Source of the DNA: Balanoglossus misakiensis
Taxonomy: Eukaryota; Hemichordata
Assembly (NCBI GenBank): GCA_040954595.2
Contig: JBECUI020000024.1
Location: 434,001-498,000, forward strand
DNA length: 64,000 bases
Direction of reading: 5' to 3'
In this document: one piece after another, positions 41,846 through 55,389 of the stretch
How positions within the stretch are numbered: the first letter of the stretch is position 1
Layout: each line of letters opens with the position of its first letter
Position numbers and translations under genes: made by a program
The notes under the pieces: generated by a model
Told to the model about the DNA's origin: nothing
What the model saw: the letters and a program-made list of their open reading frames with translations, nothing else
The model's database searches: none

Positions 41846-44800
41846 TAGTGGCCAGTGTCGTGCCCATTAATTTTGAGTGTTTGGTGGGGTCAACCTTTGC
41901 GTCAACATTGATTAACCAGGCCATGCAGAGCTAGTGGCCAGTGTCGTGCCCATTAATTTTGAGTGTTTGGTGGGGTCAACCTTTGCGTCAACATTGATTA
42001 ACCAGGCCATGCAGAGCTAGTGGCCAGTGTCGTGCCCATTAATTTTGAGTGTTTGGTGGGGTCAACCTTTGCGTCAACATTGATTAACCAGGCCATGCAG
42101 AGCTAGTGGCCAGTGTCGTGCCCATTAATTTTGAGTGTTTGGTGGGGTCAACCTTTGCGTCAACATTGATTAACCATGCCATGCAGAGCTAGTAGCCAGT
42201 GTCGTGCCCATTAATTTTGAGTGTTTGGTGGGGTCAACCTTTGCGTCAACATTGATTAACCAGGCCATGCAGAGCTAGTGGCCAGTGTCGTGCCCATTAA
42301 TTTTGAGTGTTTGGTGGGGTCAACCTTTGCGTCAACATTGATTAACCAGGCCATGCAGAGCTAGTGGCCAGTGTCGTGCCCATTAATTTTGAGTGTTTGG
42401 TGGGGTCAACCCTTGCGTCAACCTTGATTAGCCAGGCCAGAGCTTAGTGGCCAGTGTCGCGCCCATTAATTTTGAGTGTTTGGTGGGGTCAACCCTTGCG
42501 TCAACCTGGATTAGCCAGGCCAGAGCTAGTGGCCAGTGTCGTGCCCATCAATTTTGAGTGTTTGGTGGGGTCAACCCTTGCGTCAACATTGATTAGCTAG
42601 GCCAGAGCTAGTGGCCAGTGTCGTGCCCATCAATTTTGAGTGTTTGGTGGGGTCAACCCTTGCGTCAACCTTGATTAGCCAGGCCAGAGCTAGTGGCCAG
42701 TGTCGTGCCCATCAATTATGAGTGTTTGGTGGGGTCAACCCTTGCGTCAACCTTGATTAGCCAGGCCAGAGCTTAGTGGCCAGTGTCGTGCCCATCAATT
42801 TTGAGTGTTTGGTGGGGTCAACCCTTGCGTCAACATTGATTAGCCAGGCCAGAGCTAGTGGCCAGTGTCGTGCCCATCAATTATGAGTGTTTGGTGGGGT
42901 CAACCCTTGCGTCAACATTGATTAGCCAGGCCAGAGCTTAGTGGCCAGTGTTGCGCCCATTAATTTTGAGTGTTTGGTGGGGTCAACCCTTGCGTCAACC
43001 TTGATTAGCCAGGCCAGAGCTAGTGGCCAGTGTCGTGCCCATCAATTTTGAGTGTTTGGTGGGGTCAACCTTTGCGTCAACCTTGATTAGCCAGGCCAGA
43101 GCTAGTGGCCAGTGTCGTGCCCATCAATTTTGAGTGTTTGGTGGGGTCAACCCTTGCATCAACATTGATTAGCCAGGCCAGAGCGAGTGGCCAGTGTCGC
43201 GCCCATTAATTTTGAGTGTTTGGTGGGGTCAACCTTTGCGTCAACCTTGATTAGCCAGGCCATGCAGAGCTAGGGGCCAGTGGCGTGCCCATCAATTTTG
43301 AGTGTTTGGTGGGGTCAACCTTTACGTCAACCTTGATTAGCCAGGCCATGCAGAGCTAGTGGCCAGTGTCGTGCCCATCAATTTTGAGTGTTTGGTGGGG
43401 TCAACCTTTGCGTCAACCTTGATTAGCCAGGCCATGCAGAGCTAGTGGCCAGTGTCGTGCCCATCAATTTTGAGTGTTTGGTGGGGTCAACCTTTGCGTC
43501 AACCTTGATTAGCCAGGCCATGCAGAGCTAGTGGCCAGTGTCGTGCCCATCAATTTTGAGTGTTTGGTGGGGTCAACCTTTGCGTCAACCTTGATTAACC
43601 AGGCCATGCAGAGCTAGTGACCAGTGTCGTGCCCATCAATTTTGAGTGTTTGGAGGGGTCAACCTTTGCGTCAACCTTGATTAACCAGGCCATGCAGAGC
43701 TAGTGGCCAGTGTCGTGCCCATCAATTTTGAGTGTTTGGTGGGGTCAACCTTTGCGTCAACATTGATTAACCAGGCCATGCAGAGCTAGTGGCCAGTGTC
43801 GTGCCCATCAATTTTGAGTGTTTGGTTGGGTCAACCTTTGCGTCAACATTGATTAACCAGGCCATGCAGAGCTACATTGTAGTGGCCAGTGTCGTGCCCA
43901 TCAATTTTGAGTGTTTGGTGGGGTCAACCTTTGCGTCAACATTGATTAACCAGGCCATGCAGAGCTAGTGGCCAGTGTCGTGCCCATCAATTTTGAGTGT
44001 TTGGTGGGGTCAACCTTTGCGTCAACATTGATTAACCAGGCCAGAGCTAGTGGCCAGTGTCGTGCCCATCAATTATGAGTGTTTGGTGGGGTCAACCCTT
44101 GCGTCAACCTTGATTAGCCAGGCCAGAGCTTAGTGGCCAGTGTCGTGCCCATCAATTTTGAGTGTTTGGTGGGGTCAACCCTTGCGTCAACATTGATTAG
44201 CCAGGCCAGAGCTAGTGGCCAGTGTCGTGCCCATCAATTATGAGTGTTTGGTGGGGTCAACCCTTGCGTCAACATTGATTAGCCAGGCCAGAGCTTAGTG
44301 GCCAGTGTTGCGCCCATTAATTTTGAGTGTTTGGTGGGGTCAACCCTTGCGTCAACCTTGATTAGCCAGGCCAGAGCTAGTGGCCAGTGTCGTGCCCATC
44401 AATTTTGAGTGTTTGGTGGGGTCAACCTTTGCGTCAACCTTGATTAGCCAGGCCAGAGCTAGTGGCCAGTGTCGTGCCCATCAATTTTGAGTGTTTGGTG
44501 GGGTCAACCCTTGCATCAACATTGATTAGCCAGGCCAGAGCGAGTGGCCAGTGTCGCGCCCATTAATTTTGAGTGTTTGGTGGGGTCAACCTTTGCGTCA
44601 ACCTTGATTAGCCAGGCCATGCAGAGCTAGGGGCCAGTGGCGTGCCCATCAATTTTGAGTGTTTGGTGGGGTCAACCTTTACGTCAACCTTGATTAGCCA
44701 GGCCATGCAGAGCTAGTGGCCAGTGTCGTGCCCATCAATTTTGAGTGTTTGGTGGGGTCAACCTTTGCGTCAACCTTGATTAGCCAGGCCATGCAGAGCT

Positions 44801-45925
44801 AGTGGCCAGTGTCGTGCCCATCAATTTTGAGTGTTTGGTGGGGTCAACCTTTGCGTCAACCTTGATTAGCCAGGCCATGCAGAGCTAGTGGCCAGTGTCG
44901 TGCCCATCAATTTTGAGTGTTTGGTGGGGTCAACCTTTGCGTCAACCTTGATTAACCAGGCCATGCAGAGCTAGTGACCAGTGTCGTGCCCATCAATTTT
45001 GAGTGTTTGGAGGGGTCAACCTTTGCGTCAACCTTGATTAACCAGGCCATGCAGAGCTAGTGGCCAGTGTCGTGCCCATCAATTTTGAGTGTTTGGTGGG
45101 GTCAACCTTTGCGTCAACATTGATTAACCAGGCCATGCAGAGCTAGTGGCCAGTGTCGTGCCCATCAATTTTGAGTGTTTGGTTGGGTCAACCTTTGCGT
45201 CAACATTGATTAACCAGGCCATGCAGAACTACATTGTAGTGGCCAGTGTCGTGCCCATCAATTTTGAGTGTTTGGTGGGGTCAACCTTTGCGTCAACATT
45301 GATTAACCAGGCCATGCAGAGCTAGTGGCCAGTGTCGTGCCCATCAATTTTGAGTGTTTGGTGGGGTCAACCTTTGCGTCAACATTGATTAACCAGGCCA
45401 TGCAGAGCTAGTGGCCAGTGTCGTGCCCATCAATTTTGAGTGTTTGGTGGGGTCAACTTTTGCGTCAACATTGATTAACCAGGCCATGCAGAGCTAGTGG
45501 CCAGTGTCGTGCCCATCAATTTTGAGTGTTTGGTGGGGTCAACCTTTGCGTCAACATTGATTAACCAGGCCATGCAGAGCTAGTGGCCAGTGTCGTGCCC
45601 ATCAATTTTGAGTGTTTGGTGGGGTCAACCTTTGCGTCAACATTGATTAACCAGGCCATGCAGAGCTAGTGGCCAGTGTCGTGCCCATCAATTTTGAGTG
45701 TTTGGTGGGGTCAACCTTTGCGTCAACATTGATTAACCAGGCCATGCAGAGCTAGTGGCCAGTGTCGTGCCCATTAATTTTGAGTGTTTGGTGGGGTCAA
45801 CCTTTGCGTCAACATTGATTAACCAGGCCATGCAGAGCTAGTGGCCAGTGTCGTGCCCATTAATTTTGAGTGTTTGGTAGGGTCAACCTTTGCGTCAACA
45901 TTGATTAACCAGGCCATGCAGAGCT
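41846..45925 (+). repeat. 86-bp satellite array
   Basis: About 48 head-to-tail units, each with GTGGCCAGTGTCGTGCCCAT and TTTTGAGTGTTTGGTGGGG, then a TTGCGTCAAC core. Two unit lengths occur: 86 bp (GGCCATGCAGAGCTA) and about 82 bp lacking ATGC. The unit is not a multiple of three and has stops, so it is not coding. The array lies exactly at the inner edge of the right arm of the large inverted repeat. Confidence 0.95.
42690..45405 (+). repeat. 1357-bp higher-order duplication in satellite
   Basis: Two successive blocks of 16 or so units share private variants. TAGGGGCCAGTGGCG occurs at 43271 and 44628; the 7-bp insertion ACATTGT occurs at 43874 and 45231. Both pairs are exactly 1357 bp apart. 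This is a recent block duplication, probably by unequal exchange. Confidence 0.9.
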
Positions 45926-46529
45926 ACATGTATGTTGCCTGTAAGGCACACATCTCCAATTGGTACATTGGGCCTATCATACTGTACATGTACAACTAGG
46001 AAAATGTACTTCATCATATTTCCATAGTCAGCAGCTTCAAGAACATGTTGCCTTCTCTATATGAATTTTTAGACTAAAAAGAAGTATAAGAAGAATAAAG
46101 TTGTCCAATTATTGTTGGCAGGGGGTGGGGATGTGTGCTCCCATACAAATGTATATGGGTATGTACTCTTTAAGAAAAACGTTCATATGCAAGAGAAAAA
46201 TGGTAAATGACAAAGAAAATTTGACTGGTATTACAATAGGACGGGTTTTTGGCATTTACACATATTGATGTTATCAACCGGGAAGCACACTATGTGCTGA
46301 AAATAATTGGAGAGCTCTCGCCCGGGGTGTCGGCCAGTGGCCACATACATTTCCAGTCCTAAACCTTGCATCAGTTCTGTGGTGCGGATTAAAAAATAAG
46401 ATTGGCGCTACAATATGCCCACTTAGTTTGAAATGGATTCTGCATATATACATGTAAACACATTGAAAATGAGATATTACACATATAATCATGGGACAAG
46501 AAGGGCAAAAATTAAATTATCCAGCAGGT

Positions 46530-47190
46530 GTTCGAATTATGCAAATTAGAACAGTTGTGTAATATTGCCATGTCAACCACGTTGAAATTGTATTAGGTAC
46601 CCATATTAATTAAAACCGTGAAAATGCGATATTACACACCATATAAGACAAACCAGGGAAATTTACATGTTAGAGAAGTTTGTCGGACATTTTGGATTAT
46701 GCAAATTAGAACAGTTGTCTAATATTGCCATGTCAACCACGCTGAAATTGTTTTAGTTACCCATATTGATGAAAACCCTGCAAATGCGATTTTAGGCACC
46801 ATATAAGACAAAACAGGGAAATTTACATTTAAGAAGAGTTTGGTGGCCATTTTGGATTATGCAAATTAGAACAGTTGTCTAATATTGCCATGTCAACCAC
46901 GCTGAAATTGTTTTAGTTACCCATATTGATGAAAACCCTGCAAATGCGATATTACACACTATTAAAGACAACCATAGTAAATTTACATGTTAGAGAAGTT
47001 TGTCGGCCATTCTAGATTATGCAAATTAGAACAGCTGTCTAACATTGCAATGTCAACCACGTTGAAATTGTTTTAGGTACCCATATTGATGAAAACCCTT
47101 CAAATGCGATACTACACACTATTTAAGACGACCATAGGAAATTTACATGTTAGAGGAGTTTGGCGGCCATTTTGGACTATGCAAATGAGA
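46530..47190. repeat. ~160-bp tandem repeat
   Basis: Four units start GCAAATTAGAACAGTTGT (near 46540, 46700, 46860 and 47020) and a fifth is weak. Each contains TTGCCATGTCAACCACG. No open frame spans a unit. Confidence 0.85.
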
Positions 47191-47439
47191 AGAGTTGAAC
47201 AAAAAATGCCATATTTGCAATGCTGTTGTCTTGTTTTGGGTGCCTATGTTAAGGCTTGAAAATGAAAGCTTATTCACCATTTTGGCACAAACAGTGGCGA
47301 GAAGGTGTTCCAATGTAACTTAGAAGAGTTGCCATATTTGCAATACAGTTATATTGTTTAAGGTATGAATGCAAATCCTGAATATTAGATTTATAACAAT
47401 TTCATTGGAAAGAACATTTGTAGGTTCATCATTGACCCC

Positions 47440-48200
47440 ATAGGACTGTCAACTCGACTACAGACAGTCTCGATGAACACAAGACATGATCCCAATTTGC
47501 AAGCTGAGTTGAAACTGACTGCTGCAGTAACTTTAGCTCTGGGAATGTCTTGTGTGATTTAAAGCAATTGATGACCAAATTTAACACAGTTTCTCTGAGG
47601 TAACCACTTAGCTTTCGTGACTGGTTGTTTAAGAATCCAAAAAACATGAATTCTACCCAATGAATTCAACCCTTAGAATTTCACAACTGTAACAGAGTTT
47701 GCAGTCATGCACAAAAGTGTGTATCATACACATAAGACATTTCTCACATGTATTTTTATGATGGCAATGCATTTGACTGTAAACAAACATTGACATCAAT
47801 CAGTAGCGCTATTTTGTCAGTGAAATGGCTTCATCATCATCCCTCCAACCAAAGTTGAAACTGAGTTGCAAATATTGCACAGCTTGAAATCATAAAATGT
47901 TGCAAAATTGAACCAACAGTTCGGTCAATGATCAAGTTCTTACAGCTATTATTAGAACCAGACAATCTCAGCGAACAAGAGACATGGGCCTTATTTGCAA
48001 GTCGAGTTAGAACTGCCTTTGCCTGCCCACGGACGCCCCAGTTTCAGCAAAAATTATTGCATTAAAATGTGAGTATGGAGAACTATGCTCTGTGTTCCTT
48101 TTGTTAGCTTACATAGCTGTTGTCATTCTAGTTTTTCCTCTGTCCTGTGAACAGAGTTTCAGTTGCGAAAACCGACAGTTCTTAAAGTACAAAAGTACAC
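47440..48200 (+). repeat. Module M copy 3
   Basis: An uninterrupted copy of M, useful as the empty-site reference for the MITE at 13315-14142. It is followed at 48230-48480 by a direct copy of 3210-3340 plus 4640-4700, without the element at 3348-4576. Confidence 0.75.
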
Positions 48201-51200
48201 CTAAATTGCCTCGGTGATGAGCATGCAGAATTTATCTGATGCTTTTTACTGGCAGAAGGACCCCACCAGTTGCAGATTGTCAATTCCATGGCACAAGGGA
48301 ATTTACGCTTTGCGTTCAAATATAAATAATTAACACCTGTTTAATTTTTCTATATGTTCTTTAGTGATGATTCAAAAGTATTATGACTGCTAGTGTGATT
48401 AATATTCTATTTTCAAAATGTGTTTTTCTTAATGATTATGAATACATCAAAATTTATGCTTTAAAATTAAATCATTTTACCTGAAATATTGCAAATATTT
48501 GGAGGGTTGCATTTAATTTGAAGTTCTCGATCAAAGTTTTAGGCATAAAAAAGGTGCTACACCCCCGAAATTGGTAGCTATGAATTCAATTCAAAGAGTG
48601 TTGTAATGTCTGTTTTGCAACAGGGTGCCAGTTCAACAAAGCGCATGAGGATAGTAAATCACCTTTGTGAATTTTGTGCACCACAGTAAGAATTCCCTAG
48701 AAACTGCAAACTAAATTGCAAAGCAATCAGACAAAAATGGCAGTAATTGCCAAAAAAAAAAAAAAAAAATATTGTCACTTCCATCACTGGGTTTGTTAAA
48801 TTGTCATAAAATCACACCTAAAAACATGCAAACCAAATTTTAAAAAAAATGTGGGTAGAGGTTTCTGAGTATATGACGACCAAAATCACCCCAAAATATA
48901 CTTCAAAAATGAAAAATAAAATCTGTATAAAGTCTCAATAACATAAATACACACCAATTTCTAAAGCAATCTGACCAGTACCTTCTTGAGTTTCTGAGTT
49001 TAGAACAATTTCACATTGGTCCCAATGGTATATTGACATATACAAAATTGGACCTAAAGAGTAAAACACATTTCAAAGATTTTACAATTAAAGCCTCACA
49101 AGCTGCCAAATTTTACACATCTTTTTCCACAATAACATTTTTCAAATCATCCACCTATCCTTTAAAATCAGCACCATTGAGACATATTACTTGAATTTGC
49201 ATGGGGTTTGTCATCTCTCTGCGATGTGTACCCTCCATATGGAGGCTGATTAAAACAGGTGTGGCGCTTGTTTAATATCTGACTTCTTTAAATTGCAACA
49301 TACAGGCACATTCATTAGTCAATAAAATGTTCATGTATACCTATCAGTCAGTTTGTTTAGATGAACAAATCTAAGATGGAAAGTAATATCATGAAAATAC
49401 TGAAAGATTGGAAACTCTGAGTTTGAGTCTAAGGATAACAAGGGAACCTCTCTACTATTTGACGCACCAAAGCTATGAAAAACTTCCTTCTTTCCCTCAA
49501 ATATTTTTTATGAATATGTTCTACTCCGTGATTAAAATTTCCCTTTTACCAAATGTACATATGTAAGAGACGTGATTTTTTCAGCAAAATTTCAATTGGC
49601 CTAGGGTGACTTTTTACCTACTTACCCATATTGGGTAGCATGAAACACAGAATGGCATACCAGTGGGTTAGAGATACAGCGTTTTATATTAACATGAATT
49701 AACATGAAACTAAAAATTTGATGGTTTACTTAGGACTGCCTTGATCCATGGTAACCTCATTAAATATGTACATATCTAATTCTAGGCTATCCAGTTGCGG
49801 TAGAAACCTGGACATGGACAACTTTGGGGTCAAAATCTTTTGACAAAATGTTGGGTGATCTTGGGTAAACTTTGACCTACATTCCTATATCTTGGCATCC
49901 GGCACAGATACATCCCTGACACTTGGAGTGATGGAACTGCATAATGGAGTATTATGTCTCAGCTAGTCACAGTGCTTTTGCTGTGTTTTATGTCTTTTAT
50001 TCAGCCAAATTAGATGTCTTTCATTACACATTGGCTGTGTTTGCCAGTACTTTTTAGCTGGTCACACTGCCTTAACACAATGTATTCTCAAAATAGTCTG
50101 CAATCTTTATGAAGCATATACAGCAGACAAAGTTGTGGTAAGACTAAACTTGCCCTTCTTTGTGATTAAAGCATGACCGGCCTGTCTTAGGTGGCCCCTA
50201 CCTAGGGGCTTTACCCGTCATTGGCTCACAGTCTGAGAAATCAGCTCTGCAGGGAAGTTAACGATGTAACCCACCATTAAAGCTTGGATTTCCGCTTTTT
50301 GTATTTGATGCCTGGCTGAGGCCTTCTTAGGATCTACCCAACACTGAGTAGGCTATCCCGTCATTGGCACACAGTCTCAGGGAGGGAGTCAAAAGTTCAG
50401 TATACCATCAAAGCCTTTATATTGTCCATTCTTTTTAAGAGAAGGCTGGCTGCTGTAGAAAAATGTTGATCTCAAATTTATCATGTCCAAAAAGCCAGAC
50501 TTCCAGCCCTATTGGTTAGGCTGGCATTAGGTAAGTACATAATTAATGAGGCAAGACATAATACTCAATCAAATAGTTCCATCACTCCAAGTGTCAAGGT
50601 TGTATCTGCTCCGGATGCTAAAATATAGGAATGTAGGTCAAAGTTTACCCAAGATCACACAAATGTTTGTCAAAAGATTTTGACCCCGAAGTTGTCCATG
50701 TCCAGGTTTCTACTTCAGCTGAATAGCCTAGAATTAGATATGCACATATTTAACGAGGTTACCATTGCTCAGGGGGGTCTTAAATTAACCATCAAATTTT
50801 AGTTTCATATTAATGCATATTAATATAAAACACTGTATCTCTAACCCTACAGGTAAGCCTAGAATTAGGTACATGTACATGCGTAAGTTTTTGACAAGAC
50901 AGTTAAGCTGTAATATATGTACATGAACCTTGACAATTGACTTAAAATAACATAAAGGCAGAACTGATACTGATTGGAGATAGATATTACTAATGACAGT
51001 GATGTTAATTACACCAGGAATGTTTGTCTTAGTATACGGTAGCTAACCGACTGCTTGAGGTTAAGTAATGAAAGTGCCCACTTGCGATTCACCTTCAAAT
51101 AGCTACTTAGTCTTTGGTACATGTACATTGTTTTTCCAATGATTAGACAAATGATATACATACGTGTAATTAAGGTTGGGTAGCATTTTCAATGTAATAA

Positions 51201-51442
51201 GCCCTGCCTTCACTATAATCTTACACCAAATCAACACTGTTCAGTAATGTGATAGGCTTCAAAGCGACGCTAGTTACATCATAATTCCCAGCAAGGGGTA
51301 TTAGTTTATTGGGCAAGTGGCATGAGTGAGGCCAGACATTAGTTTTGGAAGCAAAGCGGACAGAACACTGCCGGGCATAGACTAGGTAGTTCTGAATAGT
51401 CATGTTTCATAAGTCAGGTCCATGACATATGTACCGACATTT
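48201..51442. other. Non-coding arm sequence
   Basis: No gene is seen. Reverse-strand copies of the degenerate phrase occur at 48690-48960. The point near 48930 is the empty site for the element at 9837-12187; the point near 50870 is the empty site for the element at 6408-7905. Confidence 0.6.
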
Positions 51443-52735
51443 GTGATTGGTCCATCTGGTAATCTTAGGTCCACTTGAGGCACGGTGATTGGAGGGACCT
51501 TATGTGTTAGGCCTTATTATTATGTATTATTCACTAGACCTTGTAGGTTAGGTCTTATTACTATGTATTATTCACTTTACAGCTCCCTGATTGGTTAATG
51601 TGTAGGTCTCCAATTTTCACTGCCTCGTTATGCAAAGTCTTTTGTACTTTCTGAATACAGTTGTCGTATTCTGTCTGGCATGCTGCCTGCGCGTTGTCGA
51701 AGCTCGATCCCAGTGTATAAAGAAAGGCACTCATATAATGATTGGATTTAACCTTTCCTTCACTATTCATGGCATTTTTTTGTGATACTGTGAACTAGAT
51801 ACTCGAAATAAAAATTGCCAGGATAATTTTTTTATTTTATTTCCAGTGGCGGTTTGTTGAAATGGGCTAGTGTTTTGTTACGTAATGCTTTTCAGCGCAT
51901 CACTTTGTGTAACACCTGGCTGAATACGAAGTGTGTGCTATTCATTCGAGCAAACCAAAAATATCTTACAATAGAACTGTTTAGAATAGCATTGCATTTC
52001 TTTAATTGGGATACCTCATTAGTTGCTTTACAGGTATGATTACTTTTATTGTACTTCTTTCACGAAGCTGCACCGTCATAGTTCCATTTTTATGAAAACA
52101 ATATACGAATGTATAAACGGACAACGTACTCCTTTTCACAACATCTACGTCAAAACAAATTTACTTTAAAATAGTAAAACAACAATAATAATATTGATGA
52201 TGAGAAGTAGGAGGGTGATTTAAGAAAATATACAACTGTTAGCAAAAATGCTTAGATGTGTTAATCAGATTTTCAAAGTCCATCTAAAAATCATTTAATC
52301 TTTCCAGGGTGCGGTTTATGTTGGAGATAGTATCAGTCAGGCTATTTCTCAGAAAATTAATGAATGATCTGCGGACATCCCGAATAATGTGTTACCACAA
52401 CGCTAGCCAGGAAGCACATGGGACATTTCACAATGAGGCAGTGAACACTGGGAGACCAGACTGACACGTTAACCAATCAGGGAGCTGTATGGTGAATAAA
52501 TACATATTAATATGACCTAACCTACAAGGTCCTGTATTATGAGGCAGTGAACACATGGGGGACCAGACTGACACGTTAACCAATCAGGGAGCTGTAAAGC
52601 GAAAAATGCATAGTAATAAGACCTAACCTACAAGGTCTAGTGAATAATACATAATAATAAGACCTAACCTACAAGGTCCCTCCAATCAGCGTGCCGCAAG
52701 TGGACCTAAGAGAAGCGGATAAACCAATCAAAACA
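51443..52735. mobile_element. TIR element in right arm only
   Basis: The ends are inverted: GATTGGTCCATCTGG... and the complement of ...AGCGGATAAACCAATC. They share TCTTAGGTCCACTTG and GCGGCAC/GAGGCAC, then GATTGGAGGGACCTT. The left arm lacks the block. Inside the right end a module of about 115 bp (ACACGTTAACCAATCAGGGA ... CCTAACCTACAAGGTC) is duplicated. The family is unknown. Confidence 0.65.
51561..51770 (-). CDS. Possible 69-codon exon inside TIR element
   Basis: Starts MNSEGKVKSNHYMSAFLY and contains NAQAACQTEYDNCIQKVQK, a reasonably protein-like and possibly helical sequence. It then runs into the terminal repeat. No domain is recognised. It may be a remnant of a captured gene or transposase; weak evidence. 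Confidence 0.2.
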   Translation of the reverse strand: MNSEGKVKSNHYMSAFLYTLGSSFDNAQAACQTEYDNCIQKVQKTLHNEAVKIGDLHINQSGSCKVNNT

Positions 52736-54620
52736 TGCAATACATGTGTATAGGACGTGTAATGTAGGTCATTTTGAAACAGGACTAATGTGACCATGGA
52801 CGTTACCACATTAGACTCTGTATTGTAAGTTTCTGAAGAATCGCAAAAAATCATCAACAGTCTACATGTACTTCAACCTTGTGAGAAGTACTGTATAACA
52901 CACAGGATATACTAGTCACTGTTGGTCAGGTTATTACACACTGTGGTCCCATCTGGGGATTACACAAAATTAGGTATGTCTGTGTTCATGGGAAAAATCA
53001 TGTGACATTGGCAAGCAGATATGACCTTCTGTAAGAACATTTCAAAGGAACCAGACAAGTATTTTAGGGAAAACAACATTCAACAATGACAAAAACTGCC
53101 TCAAACCACATCTATCCAACTATCAACAAATTGTATAATATCTACTTCAATCACCACGCCTACCAAAGTTGAAAGCAATCTGACTAGTAGTTTCAAAGAA
53201 TACAAATTGCAAAAATTGCCCCAAGACCACAATATGTAAATTTCACCAAAATGATATACAACATTACTTGGGTTACCTCTTGGAACAAGCATACCAAAAT
53301 TTAAAAGCAATCTAAGGAGTTTCTCAGAAAATGAATTTTGACCAAAAATGACAGATTACAAATTCTGCGACAATTTAAACAAAACCAACTAAGATCACCT
53401 ACCGGAAGTGTCATACTAAATTCTAAAGAAATCAGCCAATCTCTTTAAGAGGAAAAGATTTTTTTTCAAATGGTAAAACAAGACAAAATAATTGCATGAA
53501 AAATAGACAATTCACGATATAAACTCAAAGTATATCAGGTATGATGACATTACCTACATGCATACAAATGTTCAAAGCAGTCTAACCAGTTGTTGAGTTT
53601 TGATCAATTCCACATATTTCACAGGTTATTTGCGTATTTTTGCAATGACAACTTCATTTAAGCAAAATCCCATCTACACACCAAAATAAAAAAAGCGTGG
53701 TTTCATGTTTTGGATCAGGGCAGAAATACATCCATATATACATGTAACATGCATACACACATGTACACACACACACAAACACATGCATACATGGCTGCAT
53801 ACATACATACATACATACATACATACATACATAGGGAAACGGTCTGGTAATCAATGTTATGACACTAGCATTAGGCCTTAAACCCCGGTGCGGAAAGTAC
53901 TGGGGTTCGGATTAACGTGTGTTTGTACAGTTGTTTATTTGGGAGTGGTCGTCGTGCATAATAACTGTGTAATTGATCTCATGTACATAGAAAATAATTG
54001 AACACTTTACACCTCTATGCGATTGACAGCTGTTTGAATGGCGTGGTTATTGTTTCCCAGGGATGCTTCTGAAAAGCACTGAAACCAGATTTCTCCCAAA
54101 ATCATCGTTGTTTCAAAAGCTCGTGTACTTTTTCATCGATAACTTTATGTTGTGTGTGTTTATAAAGCCAACCACTGTCGTTGTGTGGTGTAATTCTTTA
54201 TGCTTGGATCTGTTTGGGCCGATTTTCATAGAGCCAAGATCGTTAGAGCCAAGATCGTTGGTGTTGTCTGTTGTCAGTCAAACGGCATTAAGATTCGCCA
54301 CTGATTTGGGGGGTCTTTTATACCACGCATCGGGGTTTAATGTTTACGATATCAGGACAATTTATATCATATGAAGTTTTATGTATTCATAATTATTCAG
54401 AGAAGCAAATTTTTAAAAATGTGAAATTGTTATCAATCGGATGTGCACTGACAGCATGCTTATATGGAATACAGGTACTCTAACACAATCAGTCATAACA
54501 CTTTTGAATCATCAATAAATAACATATAGAATAATTTTACAGGATTTAATTATTTATATTTGAACGCAAAGCGTAAATTCCCTTGTGCCATGGAATTCAC
54601 AATCTGCAACTGGTGGGGTC
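52736..54620. other. Non-coding arm sequence
   Basis: No gene is seen. The stretch 52850-53640 is the inverse of 5040-5870. A short (CATA)n tract lies at 53797-53832. The 103-codon plus frame at 54063-54374 has an internal 13-bp duplication (GAGCCAAGATCGT) and no motif. Confidence 0.5.
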
Positions 54621-55275
54621 CAGGGATCTCCCCAGGAAAAAATCATAGCGTCGGGGCTAATTTGCATGCTAATTTGCATATTAATTAACATAAAATTTAC
54701 ATATAGCATGAGCTTCTATTTGACATCACTGTGCCCCCCCCCCCCCACAATTATGTCGTCTGCTATCCTGTGTGTAGTGTACAAGTATTCTGCAGATTTG
54801 TGGAAGCATAGCATGACCTCCAACAAAAGTTGCTACATCTTTTGACAAGTTTAGATAAGGTGTTGCAAAATGCGTACGCTCACTTGTTGCCATCTGTGCG
54901 TGCGTGCGTGTTACTAGGGCTATGATGCTATTTATAGGACGCCTGTCTGAAGATAACTGGTGCACTGAATGAAATGGGCAGCGTACTGCTCTTGACAGCG
55001 TGCAGAGCTGCAATGCTTCTGGGGTGATTAAAGACGTGATTAACACCGTGAAAGGTGTGAAATGACTCCATTGTGTTCACTATTCATCAAGAATTGAAAG
55101 GAAGTAGCAAGTTATGGTAAAAACAAAGGCGGACGTAAGGCAAAAATACGGAGTTGACAATAACATGTTAGCGTAGCGGGCAGACATAATAGCGTCGGGG
55201 GGAAAGCCATAGCGTCGGGGCCGTTAGTGATAGCGTCGGGGCCCCCGACGCTGTTTGGGCCTGGGGAGAACCCTG
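54621..55275. mobile_element. hAT-like MITE with subterminal repeats
   Basis: The ends are CAGGGATCTCCCCAGG and CCTGGGGAGAACCCTG, an inverted pair of 16 bp with one mismatch. Uninterrupted copies (48260, as the complement) show the empty site GGTGGGGTCCTTCTGCC. The duplication can be read as TGGGGTCC (8 bp) if the outer C and G are excluded; 8-bp duplications and CAGGG ends fit hAT elements. ATAGCGTCGGGG is repeated four or more times near the ends, as in hAT subterminal binding sites. No transposase is seen. Confidence 0.7.
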
Positions 55276-55389
55276 GGGTCCTTCTGCCAGTAAGAAGCAT
55301 CAGATAAATTCTGCATGCTCATCACCGAGGCAATTTAGGTGTACTTTTGTATTTGATAACTGTCGGTTTTCGCAACTGAAACTCTGCTC

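Noticed and set aside
41846-45925. CRISPR-like array
   Set aside because: Units are contiguous and nearly identical along their whole length with no unique spacers; this is a satellite in a eukaryotic context.
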